Source: Pseudomonas putida S13.1.2
Lineage (GTDB): Bacteria; Pseudomonadota; Gammaproteobacteria; Pseudomonadales; Pseudomonadaceae
Length of the DNA stretch: 64,000 bases
NCBI RefSeq assembly: GCF_000498395.2
Contig: NZ_CP010979.1
Span: 3,782,001 to 3,846,000, forward strand
Direction of reading: 5' to 3'
Numbering within the stretch: the stretch's first letter is position 1; each line of letters starts with the position of its first letter. Under the pieces are notes generated by a model. It saw only the letters and a list, made by a program, of their open reading frames with translations, was not told where the DNA came from and ran no database searches. Below are positions 17,728 through 26,197 of the stretch, piece after piece. The translations under genes were made by a program, and so were the position numbers.

Positions 17728-18597
17728 TCAGAGTAAGCCCAGTTGTTCGACCTCGGGCGCGCGCGGCAATTCCGGCAAAGGTGCAAGACCTGGCAGGCGT
17801 GCCATCAGGCGTTGATGGAAACGCTGGGCCAACGCCGCAGCCAGGCGATTGTCCGAGGTGTGCAGGAATATGTAGGGGTTGCGGCCTTCTTCGATCCAGT
17901 CGGCGACTTTCTCTACCCAGGGGCTGAGGAAGGAGTGATTGGCCTCCAGCTCCGGGTGGCCGATGAAGCGCACCTGTGGGTGCTGGCTGAAGGCCGCGGG
18001 GCGCGGTGGCACCTTGGGCTTCTTGGATTGCGCGTGCAGCACGGCAGGGTCGCGCGAGGCGCAGCTGAACAACGCACGCGGGTCCAGGCAGATGCGCTCC
18101 ACGCCGCGTTCGTGCAGCAGGCGGTTGAGCAGGCGTTCTTCTTCACCTTTGGCGAAGAAGGCCTGGTTGCGCACTTCCACGGCCACCGGCAGGCCGATTT
18201 CGTCGAGGAAGTGGCAAAGCTCGCCCAAGCGCGCCGGGCCGAACTGGGCCGGCAACTGCAGCCAGTACGGCGAAACGCGCTTGCCCAGCGGGGCCATCAG
18301 CCGCGTGAAGTCGAAGGCCGGCTCCAGTTGATCACGCAGGTCACCTTCATGGCTGATGTCCCTGGGAAACTTGGCGGTGAAGCGGAAGTGCTCGGGCATC
18401 ACCTGCGCCCAGCGGGCAATCGTGCCCGGGGCGGGGCGTGCATAGAAGGTGGTATTGCCCTCGACGGCGTTGAACACCTGGCTGTAGAGGCCAAGCATTT
18501 CGTTGCTGCTGGCGTCGGCGGGATACAGGTAGTCGCGCCAGGCGTTTTCGCTCCAGGACGGGCAACCGAGAAAATAAGGCAGTGGTGGTGGACTCAT
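17728..18597 (-). CDS. DUF72 (YecE-like) protein
   Basis: A 289-residue TIM-barrel-like protein with the DUF72 signature: YFLGCPSWSENAWRDYLYP near the start, FNAVEGNTTFYARP, and FLHTSDNRLAAALAQRF near the end. The function of the family is unknown. It starts 3 bases after the stop of the small gene at 18601, so the pair is co-transcribed. Confidence 0.92.
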   Translation of the reverse strand: MSPPPLPYFLGCPSWSENAWRDYLYPADASSNEMLGLYSQVFNAVEGNTTFYARPAPGTIARWAQVMPEHFRFTAKFPRDISHEGDLRDQLEPAFDFTRLMAPLGKRVSPYWLQLPAQFGPARLGELCHFLDEIGLPVAVEVRNQAFFAKGEEERLLNRLLHERGVERICLDPRALFSCASRDPAVLHAQSKKPKVPPRPAAFSQHPQVRFIGHPELEANHSFLSPWVEKVADWIEEGRNPYIFLHTSDNRLAAALAQRFHQRLMARLPGLAPLPELPRAPEVEQLGLL

Positions 18598-18600
18598 CCA

Positions 18601-18891
18601 CTAAATGTACAGGTCGAGCCCCAGTACTTCCATGTCCCAATCGGTGAAACCGGCGGTGCTCAGGTAGCTGGCCAATGCAGTGGCGGTGCGCCGGTCACGG
18701 GCGCGGGGGAAGACCATGTCTTGCTGGCGGGCTGGCAGGCCACCGCTGCGACGGCGGGCGGTGGCTTCCAAGGGTGCGGCCTGGTTGTCTTCGATTACCT
18801 CGGCATCATCGATGGCCTCGTCACGCGCCGCTGCCTTGCGCGGGGTGCGCTTGACCGGATAGGACTGCGATGAGAAACCGTCGATACGCAT
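18601..18891 (-). CDS. Small conserved hypothetical protein
   Basis: A 96-residue charged protein from ATG 18891 (MRIDGFSSQSYPVKRT). An in-frame ATG at 18921 would add ten residues, and neither has a clear ribosome binding site. The N-terminal half is basic and low-complexity, the C-terminal half (RRTATALASYLSTAGFTDWD) looks folded. No domain recognised. It immediately precedes the DUF72 gene. Confidence 0.75.
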   Translation of the reverse strand: MRIDGFSSQSYPVKRTPRKAAARDEAIDDAEVIEDNQAAPLEATARRRSGGLPARQQDMVFPRARDRRTATALASYLSTAGFTDWDMEVLGLDLYI

Positions 18892-19022
18892 GGCATGAGC
18901 ACTCAGGACCAATGATGGCAATTTAGCAGCATCAGGGTTCCGTCGCTAATGCTTGAGTGATAACTGGACCACAGATCGCGCAAAAGGTTTTAGAGTGATC
19001 GGCGATAACCGACGAACTGCAC

Positions 19023-19697
19023 TCAGTGCTTCTTGGGCGTGGCTACATTATCGCGCAGATACACCGGTTGCGCCTGCTCGGCAACGATTGCCTCGCCACG
19101 CGCCCAGGCGAAGGTGGCCAGGCTGAGAATGTCCAGCGCATTGGGCAAGGCGCCGGGGTTGCTGGCCGCCACCTGGACCGCCAGGCGCTCGGCGTAGCCC
19201 CATCCGGTACCGGCACCGAACCACTCGCCACTGCTGCCCGCCGGCAGCGCTACCTGCTCGGGCGGCAACACCGCTTCGCGGCCGACCAGGCGCATTTCGC
19301 CCGCCGTGGCCTGGTAGCAGCCCCAGTACACTTCATCCATGCGTGCATCGATGGCAGCCGCCACCTGCTGCACGCCCTGCTCGCGCAAGGCACCCTGGGC
19401 CAGTGCGGCCAGGTTGGACACCGGCAGCACCGGGCGCTCCAGCGCGAAGGCCAGGCCCTGGACCACACCGATGGCGATACGCACGCCGGTGAAGGCACCA
19501 GGGCCACGGCCGAAGGCGATGGCATCCAGTGCATTCAGCGCGACGCCGGATTCGGCCAGCAGCTGCTTGATCATTGGCAGCAGCTTCTGCGCGTGCTGAC
19601 GTGGGATCACCTCGTAATGGCTGGTTACCTTGCCGTCATGCAGCAGCGCGACGGAACAGGCTTCGGTGGCGGTATCCAGGGCCAGCAGGGTGGTCAT
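19023..19697 (-). CDS. tsaB: tRNA t6A37 threonylcarbamoyladenosine synthesis protein TsaB
   Basis: Actin-fold partner of TsaD in the TsaB-TsaD-TsaE complex that transfers threonylcarbamoyl to A37 of ANN-decoding tRNAs. From ATG 19697 it has 224 residues. LLALDTATEACSVALL (phosphate loop), GRGPGAFTGVRIAIGVVQGL and DARMDEVYWG are typical of TsaB/YeaZ. The longer in-frame extension upstream reads through a REP and is rejected. Confidence 0.95.
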   Translation of the reverse strand: MTTLLALDTATEACSVALLHDGKVTSHYEVIPRQHAQKLLPMIKQLLAESGVALNALDAIAFGRGPGAFTGVRIAIGVVQGLAFALERPVLPVSNLAALAQGALREQGVQQVAAAIDARMDEVYWGCYQATAGEMRLVGREAVLPPEQVALPAGSSGEWFGAGTGWGYAERLAVQVAASNPGALPNALDILSLATFAWARGEAIVAEQAQPVYLRDNVATPKKH

Positions 19698-19817
19698 CGA
19701 ACGGGTATCCAGGTGCGAATGAAAAGAGCGGCAGTATAGAGCAGCAGCGGCGTTGTGTCCCGAGGGGGCGCTGTGCGGCCTTTGCAGGCGGTCTACACAA
19801 CATGGCCTTGACGCGAT

Positions 19818-19938
19818 CCCTGTAGGAGCGGCCTTGCGTCGCGATGGGGCGCGTAGCGGCCCCACGATTTCAGCTTCGCCGCAGAAATTGCCGGGGCCGC
19901 TTGGCGGCCCATCGCGACGCAAGGCCGCTCCTACAGGG
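19818..19938. repeat. REP pair (type B)
   Basis: Inverted pair of CCTGTAGGAGCGGCCTTGCG and its complement, with inner gggccgcttggcggccc and gggcgcgtagcggcccc hairpins, between tsaB and adk. Confidence 0.88.
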
Positions 19939-19971
19939 ACCGCGCCAGGCCGTGGATTGCAGCCCTGAAAC

Positions 19972-19999
19972 GACAACGGCCCGCTAGCGGGCCGTTGTC
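19972..19999 (-). terminator. Intrinsic terminator of adk
   Basis: Perfect 28-base palindrome (gacaacggcccgctagcggg onward) 20 bases after the adk stop. The minus-strand tail is a short GTTTC, so the U-tract is weak, but position and stem strength support termination. Confidence 0.65.
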
Positions 20000-20018
20000 G
20001 GGGGGCGTCAGGCGCTGA

Positions 20019-20669
20019 TCAGCTCAGGGCTGCCAAGACCTTGGCAGTGATGGCGTCAACCGAACCGACACCTTCGATGTGGCTGTACTTCGGCTTGCCG
20101 GCATTGGCTGCCGACAGCTTCTGGTAGAACTCCACCAGCGGCTTGGTCTGGGTGTGGTAGACCGACAGGCGATGACGAACGGTTTCTTCCTTGTCGTCGT
20201 CGCGCTGGATCAGGTCTTCGCCCGTCACGTCGTCCTTGCCTTCCACTTTCGGCGGGTTGTACTGAATGTGGTAGGTGCGGCCCGAGGCCAGGTGCACGCG
20301 GCGACCCGCCATGCGGCCGACGATTTCTTCGTCGTCCACGGCGATTTCGACCACGGCGTCAATGTCGACACCGGCCGCGACCATGGCTTCGGCTTGCGGG
20401 ATGGTGCGTGGGAAACCGTCGAACAGGCAGCCATTGGCGCAATCAGGCTGGGCGATGCGCTCCTTGACCAGGCTGATGATCAGCTCGTCGGAGACCAGCT
20501 GGCCGGCATCCATGACTTGCTTCAGCTCCAGGCCCAGCGGGGTGCCGGCCTTGACGGCAGCACGCAGCATGTCGCCGGTGGAGATCTGTGGAATACCGAA
20601 CTTTTCGGTGATGAACTTTGCCTGAGTACCTTTACCGGCCCCGGGAGCTCCCAGCAGAATTACGCGCAT
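20019..20669 (-). CDS. adk: Adenylate kinase
   Basis: Interconverts ATP + AMP and 2 ADP. The 216 residues match gamma-proteobacterial long-form Adk. The P-loop GAPGAGKGTQ is at residues 7-16, with the AMP-binding region STGDMLRAAV, the NMP motif FDGFPRT, and the LID domain (GRRVHLASGRTYHIQYNPPK) lacking zinc cysteines. GAGGAG at 20677-20682 fixes the ATG at 20669. The upstream in-frame extension in the same frame is not used. Confidence 0.97.
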   Translation of the reverse strand: MRVILLGAPGAGKGTQAKFITEKFGIPQISTGDMLRAAVKAGTPLGLELKQVMDAGQLVSDELIISLVKERIAQPDCANGCLFDGFPRTIPQAEAMVAAGVDIDAVVEIAVDDEEIVGRMAGRRVHLASGRTYHIQYNPPKVEGKDDVTGEDLIQRDDDKEETVRHRLSVYHTQTKPLVEFYQKLSAANAGKPKYSHIEGVGSVDAITAKVLAALS

Positions 20670-20843
20670 CTTGTGCTCCTCAAATTTTTTTATGAAATTC
20701 AATGGATTCGGCAACCAGGGCCAAGTCCGGAAAATCGGGTATGACCATAAAACGGTCAGAAGGCTGCTCAAGATACACAGCGCCCGGCAGCCATACAAGC
20801 GTCCCAAAGTTGCAGGAAAGCGCCACTTGTAGCCGACCGGGCA

Positions 20844-20868
20844 GGTGGTTGCGCCCGGCGCAACCACC
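20844..20868. terminator. Inverted repeat after ppc, possible terminator
   Basis: Ten-bp perfect stem (ggtggttgcg/cgcaaccacc) with a 5-base loop, 59 bases past the ppc stop on the minus strand and upstream of adk. There is no U-run, so it may be only an mRNA-stabilising or Rho-related hairpin. Apart from this, 20670-20926 shows no gene. Confidence 0.35.
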
Positions 20869-20926
20869 CTTCCCTTACCCGTGCATGGCCTGCACGCCAC
20901 TCACACTGACTGGCCTGGGCCTCCCC

Positions 20927-23554
20927 TCAGCCGGTATTGCGCAGCCCGGCGGCAATACCCGCCACGGTCACCAGCAAGGCCTGCTCCAACGGGCTGTCCA
21001 GAGCGGCTTCGCGGCTGCGCGAGCGGGCCAGCAACTCGGCCTGCAGGCGGTGCAGCGGGTCCAGGTAGGTGTTGCGCAGGCTGATGAATTCCAGCGTCTC
21101 GGGGCTGTGCGCCAGTAGTACCTGCTGCCCGGTCAGCCCCAGCACCACCTGGCAAGACTGCGACAATAGGTCGCGCAGGTGTGCACCTAAAGGAAGCAGG
21201 TGCGGTTGCACCAGACGTTCGTCGTAGGCCTCGGCAATTTGCGCATCGGCCTTGGCCAGCACCATTTCCAGCATGTCGATGCGGGTGCGGAAGAACGGCC
21301 ATTGCTCGCGCATCTGCGCCAGCAACTCACCCTGGCCACGGGCCAAGGCGTTGCTCAGCGCGGTTTCCCAGCCCAGCCAGGCCGGCAGCATCAACCGGGT
21401 CTGGGTCCAGCCAAATATCCACGGGATGGCCCGCAGGCTCTCGATCCCCCCGGCGCGGCGCTTGGCCGGGCGGCTGCCCAGCGGCAGGCGCCCCAGTTCC
21501 TGTTCTGGCGTCGACTGGCGGAAATACTCGACGAAATCGGGGTTGTCGCGCACTACGCTGCGGTAAGCCTTGACGCCATCGGCAGCCAGCTGGTCCATCA
21601 CCTCGCGCCAGGCCGGCTGCGGGGGCGGAGGTGGCAACAGCGTGGCTTCGAGCACAGCGGCCAGGTACAGGTTGAGGTTTTGCTCGGCAATAGCCGGCAA
21701 ACCGAACTTGAAACGAATCATTTCGCCCTGCTCGGTGGTGCGGAAACGCCCCGCCACCGACCCCGGTGGTTGCGACAGGATCGCCGCGTGGGCCGGGCCA
21801 CCACCGCGGCCTACCGTACCGCCCCGGCCGTGGAACAGCAGCAGTTCGACCTGATGCTCGGCACAGATGCGTACCAGGTTTTCCTGGGCCCGGTACTGCG
21901 CCCAGGCCGCCGCTGTGGTACCGGCGTCCTTGGCCGAGTCGGAGTAGCCGATCATCACTTCCTGCGGGCCGCGCAGCCCGGCCCGGTAACCCGGCAGGCC
22001 GAGCAGGCGCTGCATTACCGGGCCGGCATTGTCCAGGTCGGCCAAGGTTTCGAACAGCGGTACCACACGCATGGGGCGGGTCAGCCCGGCTTCCTTGAGC
22101 AGCAGCTGCACCGCCAGCACATCCGAAGCGGCACCAGCCATGGAAATCACGTAGGAGCCCAGCGAGGCAGCGGGCGCGGCGGCAACCTCCCGGCAGGTTG
22201 CCAGCACCTCGGCGGTATCTGCCTGCGGCCTGAAGTGCGCGGGCAACAGCGGCCGGCGGTTTTTCAGTTCGGCTTGAAGGAATTCGATGCGGCGGTCTTC
22301 ATCCCAGTCGGCATAGCGGCCCAGGCCCAGGTAGTCGGTGATTTCGGTCAGCGCGTCACGGTGGCGGGCAGCGTCCTGGCGTACGTCCAGGCGGCCCAGG
22401 AAAAGGCCGAAAGTGACGGCGCGGCGCAGGCAGTCGAGCAACGGGCCTTCGGCGATAACGCCCATGCCGCATTCGTGCAGCGACTGGTAGCACAGCTCCA
22501 GCGGCGCAATCAGGTCGCGGTTATCCACCAGCACTTCGGCGCTGGCCGGTTGGCTGCTGGTCAAAGCGGTATGCGCCCAGGCACGCGTTGCCCGCAGGCG
22601 GTCGCGCAATTGCTTGAGCACGGCGCGGTAGGGTTCGGCACTGTCGCCCACCCGTTCGCGCAAAGCGGCGCTGGCCTGCTGCATGGACAACTCGGCGGCC
22701 AGTGCATCGATGTCGCGCAGGAACAGGTCGGCGGCCATCCAGCGCGCCAGCAACAGCACCTCGCGGGTGACCGCGGCAGTCACGTTGGGGTTGCCATCAC
22801 GGTCCCCGCCCATCCACGAGGCAAAGCGGATCGGCGCGGCTTCCAGCGGCAGGCGCAGGCCGGTGGCTTCCAGCAGGGCCTGGTCGACCTTGCGCAGGTG
22901 GCTGGGGATCGCGTGCCACAGCGAATGCTCGATCACCGCGAAGCCCCACTTGGCTTCGTCTACCGGGGTCGGCCGGGTGCGGCGGATTTCTTCGGTGTGC
23001 CAGGCCTCGGCAATCAGCCGGCGCAGGCGTACACGTACTTGAAGGCGTTCGTCCGGGGTCAGGTCGCGGTGGTCCTGGGCAGCCAGTTGGCCGGCAATGG
23101 CATCGTACTTCTGGATCAAGGTGCGACGAGCCACCTCGGTGGGGTGTGCGGTGAGCACCAGCTGGATGTCGAGCTTGGCCAGCTGCCGGGCCAGGGCATC
23201 GTTGCTGTGCCCGGCTTGCTTCAGGCGCGCCAGCAGCTCGGGCAATACCCGCGCTTCGAAAGGTTCGGGCTGGCCGACGTCGCGGCGGCGGATCAACTGG
23301 TACTGCTCGGCCATGTTGGCCAGGTTGAGGAACTGGTTGAAGGCCCTGGCCACGGGCAGCAAGTCTTCTTCGGCAAGGTCGGCCAGGGTGGACGTCAGTT
23401 GCTCGCCAGGGCCACGGCGGTCGGCCTTGGCACTGTGGCGGATGTCCTCGATTTTCTGCAAGAACGCATCGCCATGCTGCTGGCGAATGGTTTCGCCGAG
23501 CAGCTCACCCAACACATGGACATCTTCACGCAAACGCACATCGATATCGGTCAT
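20927..23554 (-). CDS. ppc: Phosphoenolpyruvate carboxylase
   Basis: Anaplerotic enzyme that carboxylates phosphoenolpyruvate with bicarbonate to oxaloacetate. From ATG 23554 it has 875 residues. Catalytic H137 is in LTAHPTEVARR (H138 in E. coli), with GYSDSAKDAG (catalytic Lys), FHGRGGTVGRGGGP, and the C-terminal RNTG, close to the invariant QNTG end. The GGAGAGAGG ribosome binding site just upstream of 23554 rules out the longer in-frame start at 23689, which lies inside a REP. Confidence 0.97.
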   Translation of the reverse strand: MTDIDVRLREDVHVLGELLGETIRQQHGDAFLQKIEDIRHSAKADRRGPGEQLTSTLADLAEEDLLPVARAFNQFLNLANMAEQYQLIRRRDVGQPEPFEARVLPELLARLKQAGHSNDALARQLAKLDIQLVLTAHPTEVARRTLIQKYDAIAGQLAAQDHRDLTPDERLQVRVRLRRLIAEAWHTEEIRRTRPTPVDEAKWGFAVIEHSLWHAIPSHLRKVDQALLEATGLRLPLEAAPIRFASWMGGDRDGNPNVTAAVTREVLLLARWMAADLFLRDIDALAAELSMQQASAALRERVGDSAEPYRAVLKQLRDRLRATRAWAHTALTSSQPASAEVLVDNRDLIAPLELCYQSLHECGMGVIAEGPLLDCLRRAVTFGLFLGRLDVRQDAARHRDALTEITDYLGLGRYADWDEDRRIEFLQAELKNRRPLLPAHFRPQADTAEVLATCREVAAAPAASLGSYVISMAGAASDVLAVQLLLKEAGLTRPMRVVPLFETLADLDNAGPVMQRLLGLPGYRAGLRGPQEVMIGYSDSAKDAGTTAAAWAQYRAQENLVRICAEHQVELLLFHGRGGTVGRGGGPAHAAILSQPPGSVAGRFRTTEQGEMIRFKFGLPAIAEQNLNLYLAAVLEATLLPPPPPQPAWREVMDQLAADGVKAYRSVVRDNPDFVEYFRQSTPEQELGRLPLGSRPAKRRAGGIESLRAIPWIFGWTQTRLMLPAWLGWETALSNALARGQGELLAQMREQWPFFRTRIDMLEMVLAKADAQIAEAYDERLVQPHLLPLGAHLRDLLSQSCQVVLGLTGQQVLLAHSPETLEFISLRNTYLDPLHRLQAELLARSRSREAALDSPLEQALLVTVAGIAAGLRNTG

Positions 23555-23596
23555 TGGCCCTCTCTCCGTTGCATCCCTTTCGGGCTCCACGCGATC

Positions 23597-23686
23597 CCTG
23601 TGGGAGCGGGCATGCCGGCGAACACCGGCACAGCCGGTGCCAGGCACCGCGTTTTGATTCTTCGCGGGCATGCCCGCTCCCACAGG
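23597..23686. repeat. REP pair (type A)
   Basis: Inverted pair with TGTGGGAGCGGGCATGCC and complement, and inner accggcacagccggt hairpin, in the divergent ppc/23817 intergenic region. Confidence 0.88.
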
Positions 23687-23816
23687 CACTGCATCTGCAC
23701 TGAAGAGTGCCCCCAGCCGAGCGGCAATGGCAAGCCGTGTTCGGCCAAAGCAAACTAAAGTGAAAGCACAGCACTCCCATGCAATGCAGCCTTAACAGGC
23801 GTCAACAGAGGTCATC

Positions 23817-24161
23817 ATGAAAATCCGTGAACTCGCCCAGCACTGGGAACAGAATGCCGCCGGTACCCTCAGCCGCACGGGCCATGTATTGCATCTGGAC
23901 CTGGAGTCCGAGGCGCGCCTGGCCGCGCTGATCGACATGTACCCCAAGCGCACCGCCGAGGAACTGCTCGGCGAACTGGTGGCGGCCGCCCTCGAAGAGC
24001 TGGAAGCCAGCTTCCCCTATGTGCAGGGTCGCCAGGTCATCGCCACCGATGAAGAAGGCGACCCGCTGTATGAAGATGTCGGCTCTACGCCGCGCTTTCT
24101 CTCCCTCTCCAGACAACACCTGCACAGCCTGAGCACCACCGGCGACGACAGCGACAAATAA
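23817..24161 (+). CDS. Conserved hypothetical protein (sometimes labelled pilin assembly protein)
   Basis: A 114-residue soluble protein with an AGAGG ribosome binding site. It contains MKIRELAQHWEQNAAG, then MYPKRTAEELLGELVAAAL and ELEASFPYVQG. Homologues in pseudomonads carry the label pilin assembly protein, but I see no pilin, chaperone or export motif and no pilus genes nearby, so the label is unsupported here. The mid-protein helix pair looks like a ribbon-helix-helix or small helical fold, but this is a guess. Confidence 0.82.
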   Translation: MKIRELAQHWEQNAAGTLSRTGHVLHLDLESEARLAALIDMYPKRTAEELLGELVAAALEELEASFPYVQGRQVIATDEEGDPLYEDVGSTPRFLSLSRQHLHSLSTTGDDSDK

Positions 24162-24437
24162 CTGCCCGCCCCACCGTTCCGGGTCTCGCCAAGGCCCGGA
24201 ATACCGCTCCAACCCGTGAAAGTTCCAGCCAGCACTCACTGACCAATCAGTCAGAAATAATTCCCCTCTTACCGCACTTTTTTCTGAACCATTCTGAAAA
24301 CGGTCGAGTCGGAGCCAATAGCCATCACGCTAAAACCCTGCACACTGCCCTCGTGCACCGTTCAGCTGAAGCGCTCGGTTTTGTCAGGGATTAAGCGATG
24401 GACTGCTACGGACATCGTCGTTATCAGGAGTGATCCA

Positions 24438-24851
24438 ATGGAGCTGACCACCATGAAGACCCGCACTAGCAAACTGTCATCTACTCACGTGCGCGGGTTC
24501 AAGCTGGCCGCGCTGGCCCTGGGCAGTAGCCTGGTCCTGGCCGGCTGTGCGGGCAACCCGCCCACCGAGCAGTATGCCGTTACCCAATCCGCCGTGAACT
24601 CTGCCGTCAGCGCGGGTGGCACCGAGTTCGCTGCCGTGGAAATGAAAGCGGCCCAGGACAAGTTCAAGCAAGCCGAAATCGCCATGCACGACAAGAAGTA
24701 CGACGAGGCCAAGCGCCTGGCCCAACAGGCCGAGTGGGACGCACGCCTCGCCGAACGCAAGGCCCAGGCGGCCAAGGCCCAGAAGGCCGTGCAGGATGCC
24801 CGCCAGGGCGTTCAGGACGTACGTGAGGAAGGCCTGCGCAGCGCTCAGTGA
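24438..24851 (+). CDS. DUF4398 lipoprotein
   Basis: A 137-residue outer-membrane-type lipoprotein. ATG 24438 is chosen because AGGAG lies 7 bases upstream. ATG 24453 is an alternative. The signal ends in the lipobox VLAGC (C37). The mature part is alpha-helical and Ala/Lys/Gln-rich (AAQDKFKQAEIAMHDKKYDE...), matching DUF4398. The OmpA lipoprotein gene starts 50 bases downstream. The 276-base gap upstream (24162-24437) has no gene. Confidence 0.88.
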   Translation: MELTTMKTRTSKLSSTHVRGFKLAALALGSSLVLAGCAGNPPTEQYAVTQSAVNSAVSAGGTEFAAVEMKAAQDKFKQAEIAMHDKKYDEAKRLAQQAEWDARLAERKAQAAKAQKAVQDARQGVQDVREEGLRSAQ

Positions 24852-24901
24852 GCCCTGCCCCGCCAACCTTAGCCTTCGCACTCGATCAAAGGATGAACAC
24901 T

Positions 24902-25693
24902 ATGCGCAAACACGTCATGATTCCCGCCCTGCTGGCCCTCAGCGTTGGTCTTGCTGCCTGCTCGCACGACCCTAACGCCAACCTCGAGTCGGCCCGCACC
25001 AACTTCTCCTCGCTGCAGAGCGACCCGCAATCGAGCAAGGTCGCGGCGCTGGAGACCAAGGACGCCCAGGACTGGCTGAACAAGGCAGACAAGGCCTACA
25101 TGGACCGTGAAGACGAGAAGAAGGTCGACCAACTGGCCTATCTGACCAACCAGCGTGTCGAAGTGGCCAAGCAGACCATTGCCCTGCGTACTGCCGAAGG
25201 TGAGTTGAAGAACGCCTCGGCCCAGCGCGCACAGGCCAAGCTGGACGCCCGCGACGCCCAGATCGCCAAGCTGCAGGACAGCCTCAATGCCAAGCAGACC
25301 GACCGCGGCACGCTGGTGACCTTCGGCGACGTGCTGTTCGACTTCAACAAGGCCGAACTCAAGAGCAACGCCTACCCGAACATCACCAAGCTGGCCCAGT
25401 TCCTTCAGGAAAACCCGGAACGCAAGGTGATCGTAGAGGGCTACACCGACAGCGTCGGCTCGGCCAACTACAACCAGACCCTGTCCGAGCGCCGCGCCAA
25501 CAGCGTGCGCATGGCACTGGTACGTGCCGGCGTCGACCCGGCGCGCGTCGTTTCCCAGGGCTATGGCAAGGAGTACCCGGTAGCGGACAACGGCAGCAAC
25601 TCGGGCCGTGCGCAAAACCGTCGCGTGGAGGTAACCATCTCCAACGACAACCAACCGGTAGCACCCCGTTCGGTGAGCCAGATTCAGCAGTAA
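24902..25693 (+). CDS. OmpA-family peptidoglycan-binding lipoprotein
   Basis: A 263-residue lipoprotein tying the outer membrane to peptidoglycan. ATG 24902 has AAAGGA 8 bases upstream. An ATG at 24893 overlaps that site. Lipobox GLAAC with C20. A helical DUF4398-like segment (about 40-125) is followed by an OmpA C-terminal domain (about 140-250): LVTFGDVLFDFNKAELK, VIVEGYTDSVGSANYN with the DAP-contacting Asp, LSERRANSVRMAL and GRAQNRRVEV with the conserved Arg. Its N-terminal helical part resembles the protein encoded just upstream, so the two may act together. Confidence 0.95.
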   Translation: MRKHVMIPALLALSVGLAACSHDPNANLESARTNFSSLQSDPQSSKVAALETKDAQDWLNKADKAYMDREDEKKVDQLAYLTNQRVEVAKQTIALRTAEGELKNASAQRAQAKLDARDAQIAKLQDSLNAKQTDRGTLVTFGDVLFDFNKAELKSNAYPNITKLAQFLQENPERKVIVEGYTDSVGSANYNQTLSERRANSVRMALVRAGVDPARVVSQGYGKEYPVADNGSNSGRAQNRRVEVTISNDNQPVAPRSVSQIQQ

Positions 25694-25711
25694 GTCTGGC
25701 TGGCTGAAAAG

Positions 25712-25743
25712 AAAGCCCCGCGTTCGACGCGGGGCTTTTTTTT
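25712..25743 (+). terminator. Intrinsic terminator of the OmpA lipoprotein gene
   Basis: Stem aaagccccgcg/cgcggggcttt with a TTCGA loop followed by a run of eight or more T, 18 bases after the stop. Confidence 0.92.
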
Positions 25744-25854
25744 GCCTGTACCGGCCTCTTTGCGGGCACGCCCGCTCCCACAGGTACGGTGCTTGTTTCG
25801 AGCTTTGCGCAATCCCTGTGGGAGCGGGCATGCCCGCGAAGGGGTCGGCACAGG
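25744..25854. repeat. REP pair (type A)
   Basis: Inverted pair (CGGGCACGCCCGCTCCCACAGG region and GTGGGAGCGGGCATGCCCG) between convergent genes. The two cores differ at the central two bases. Confidence 0.85.
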
Positions 25855-25870
25855 CAGTAGGGATAATGGC

Positions 25871-26197
25871 TCACTTCACCTGCTGCGGGGTTTCCTCGCC
25901 CATGCAGCGCACCGCACGCTTGCGGTTGTCCACCAGCACGCCGGTCAGGCCTTTCTGCCCGGTGTCGAACAACACCAGCACGCCATCGACGCACTGGGCC
26001 ACTTGCGGCGCCGGGTCCAACGAAACTTTATAGTCCTCGCCGGGGATGGTCTTGAGCATGGTGAAGTCCTGCAGCAACAGGGCATCCTCGGGTTTGGCAA
26101 AATGCAGGTAACCGTAGTACCACAAGGCCCCCACCGTCACGATGATGCTGCCGACGCCGGTCAGGATCAGCGGGATGGCGTTGCGTTCTTCACTCAT
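25871..26197 (-). CDS. Small single-span membrane protein
   Basis: A 108-residue protein with one membrane helix (about residues 9-28, IPLILTGVGSIIVTVGALWY) and a C-terminal domain of about 80 residues with two cysteines (QCVDGV, VRCMGEE). No known domain recognised. Its ATG overlaps the stop of the hydrolase gene by four bases (ATGA), so it is translationally coupled to it. Confidence 0.82.
   Translation of the reverse strand: MSEERNAIPLILTGVGSIIVTVGALWYYGYLHFAKPEDALLLQDFTMLKTIPGEDYKVSLDPAPQVAQCVDGVLVLFDTGQKGLTGVLVDNRKRAVRCMGEETPQQVK

Noticed and set aside
21200..23758. An 852-codon open frame on the plus strand over ppc
   Set aside because: Antisense shadow of a catalytically intact ppc, with no domain or start signal.
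23817..24161. Pilin assembly function
   Set aside because: The label is carried by relatives, but neither motifs nor neighbouring genes support it.
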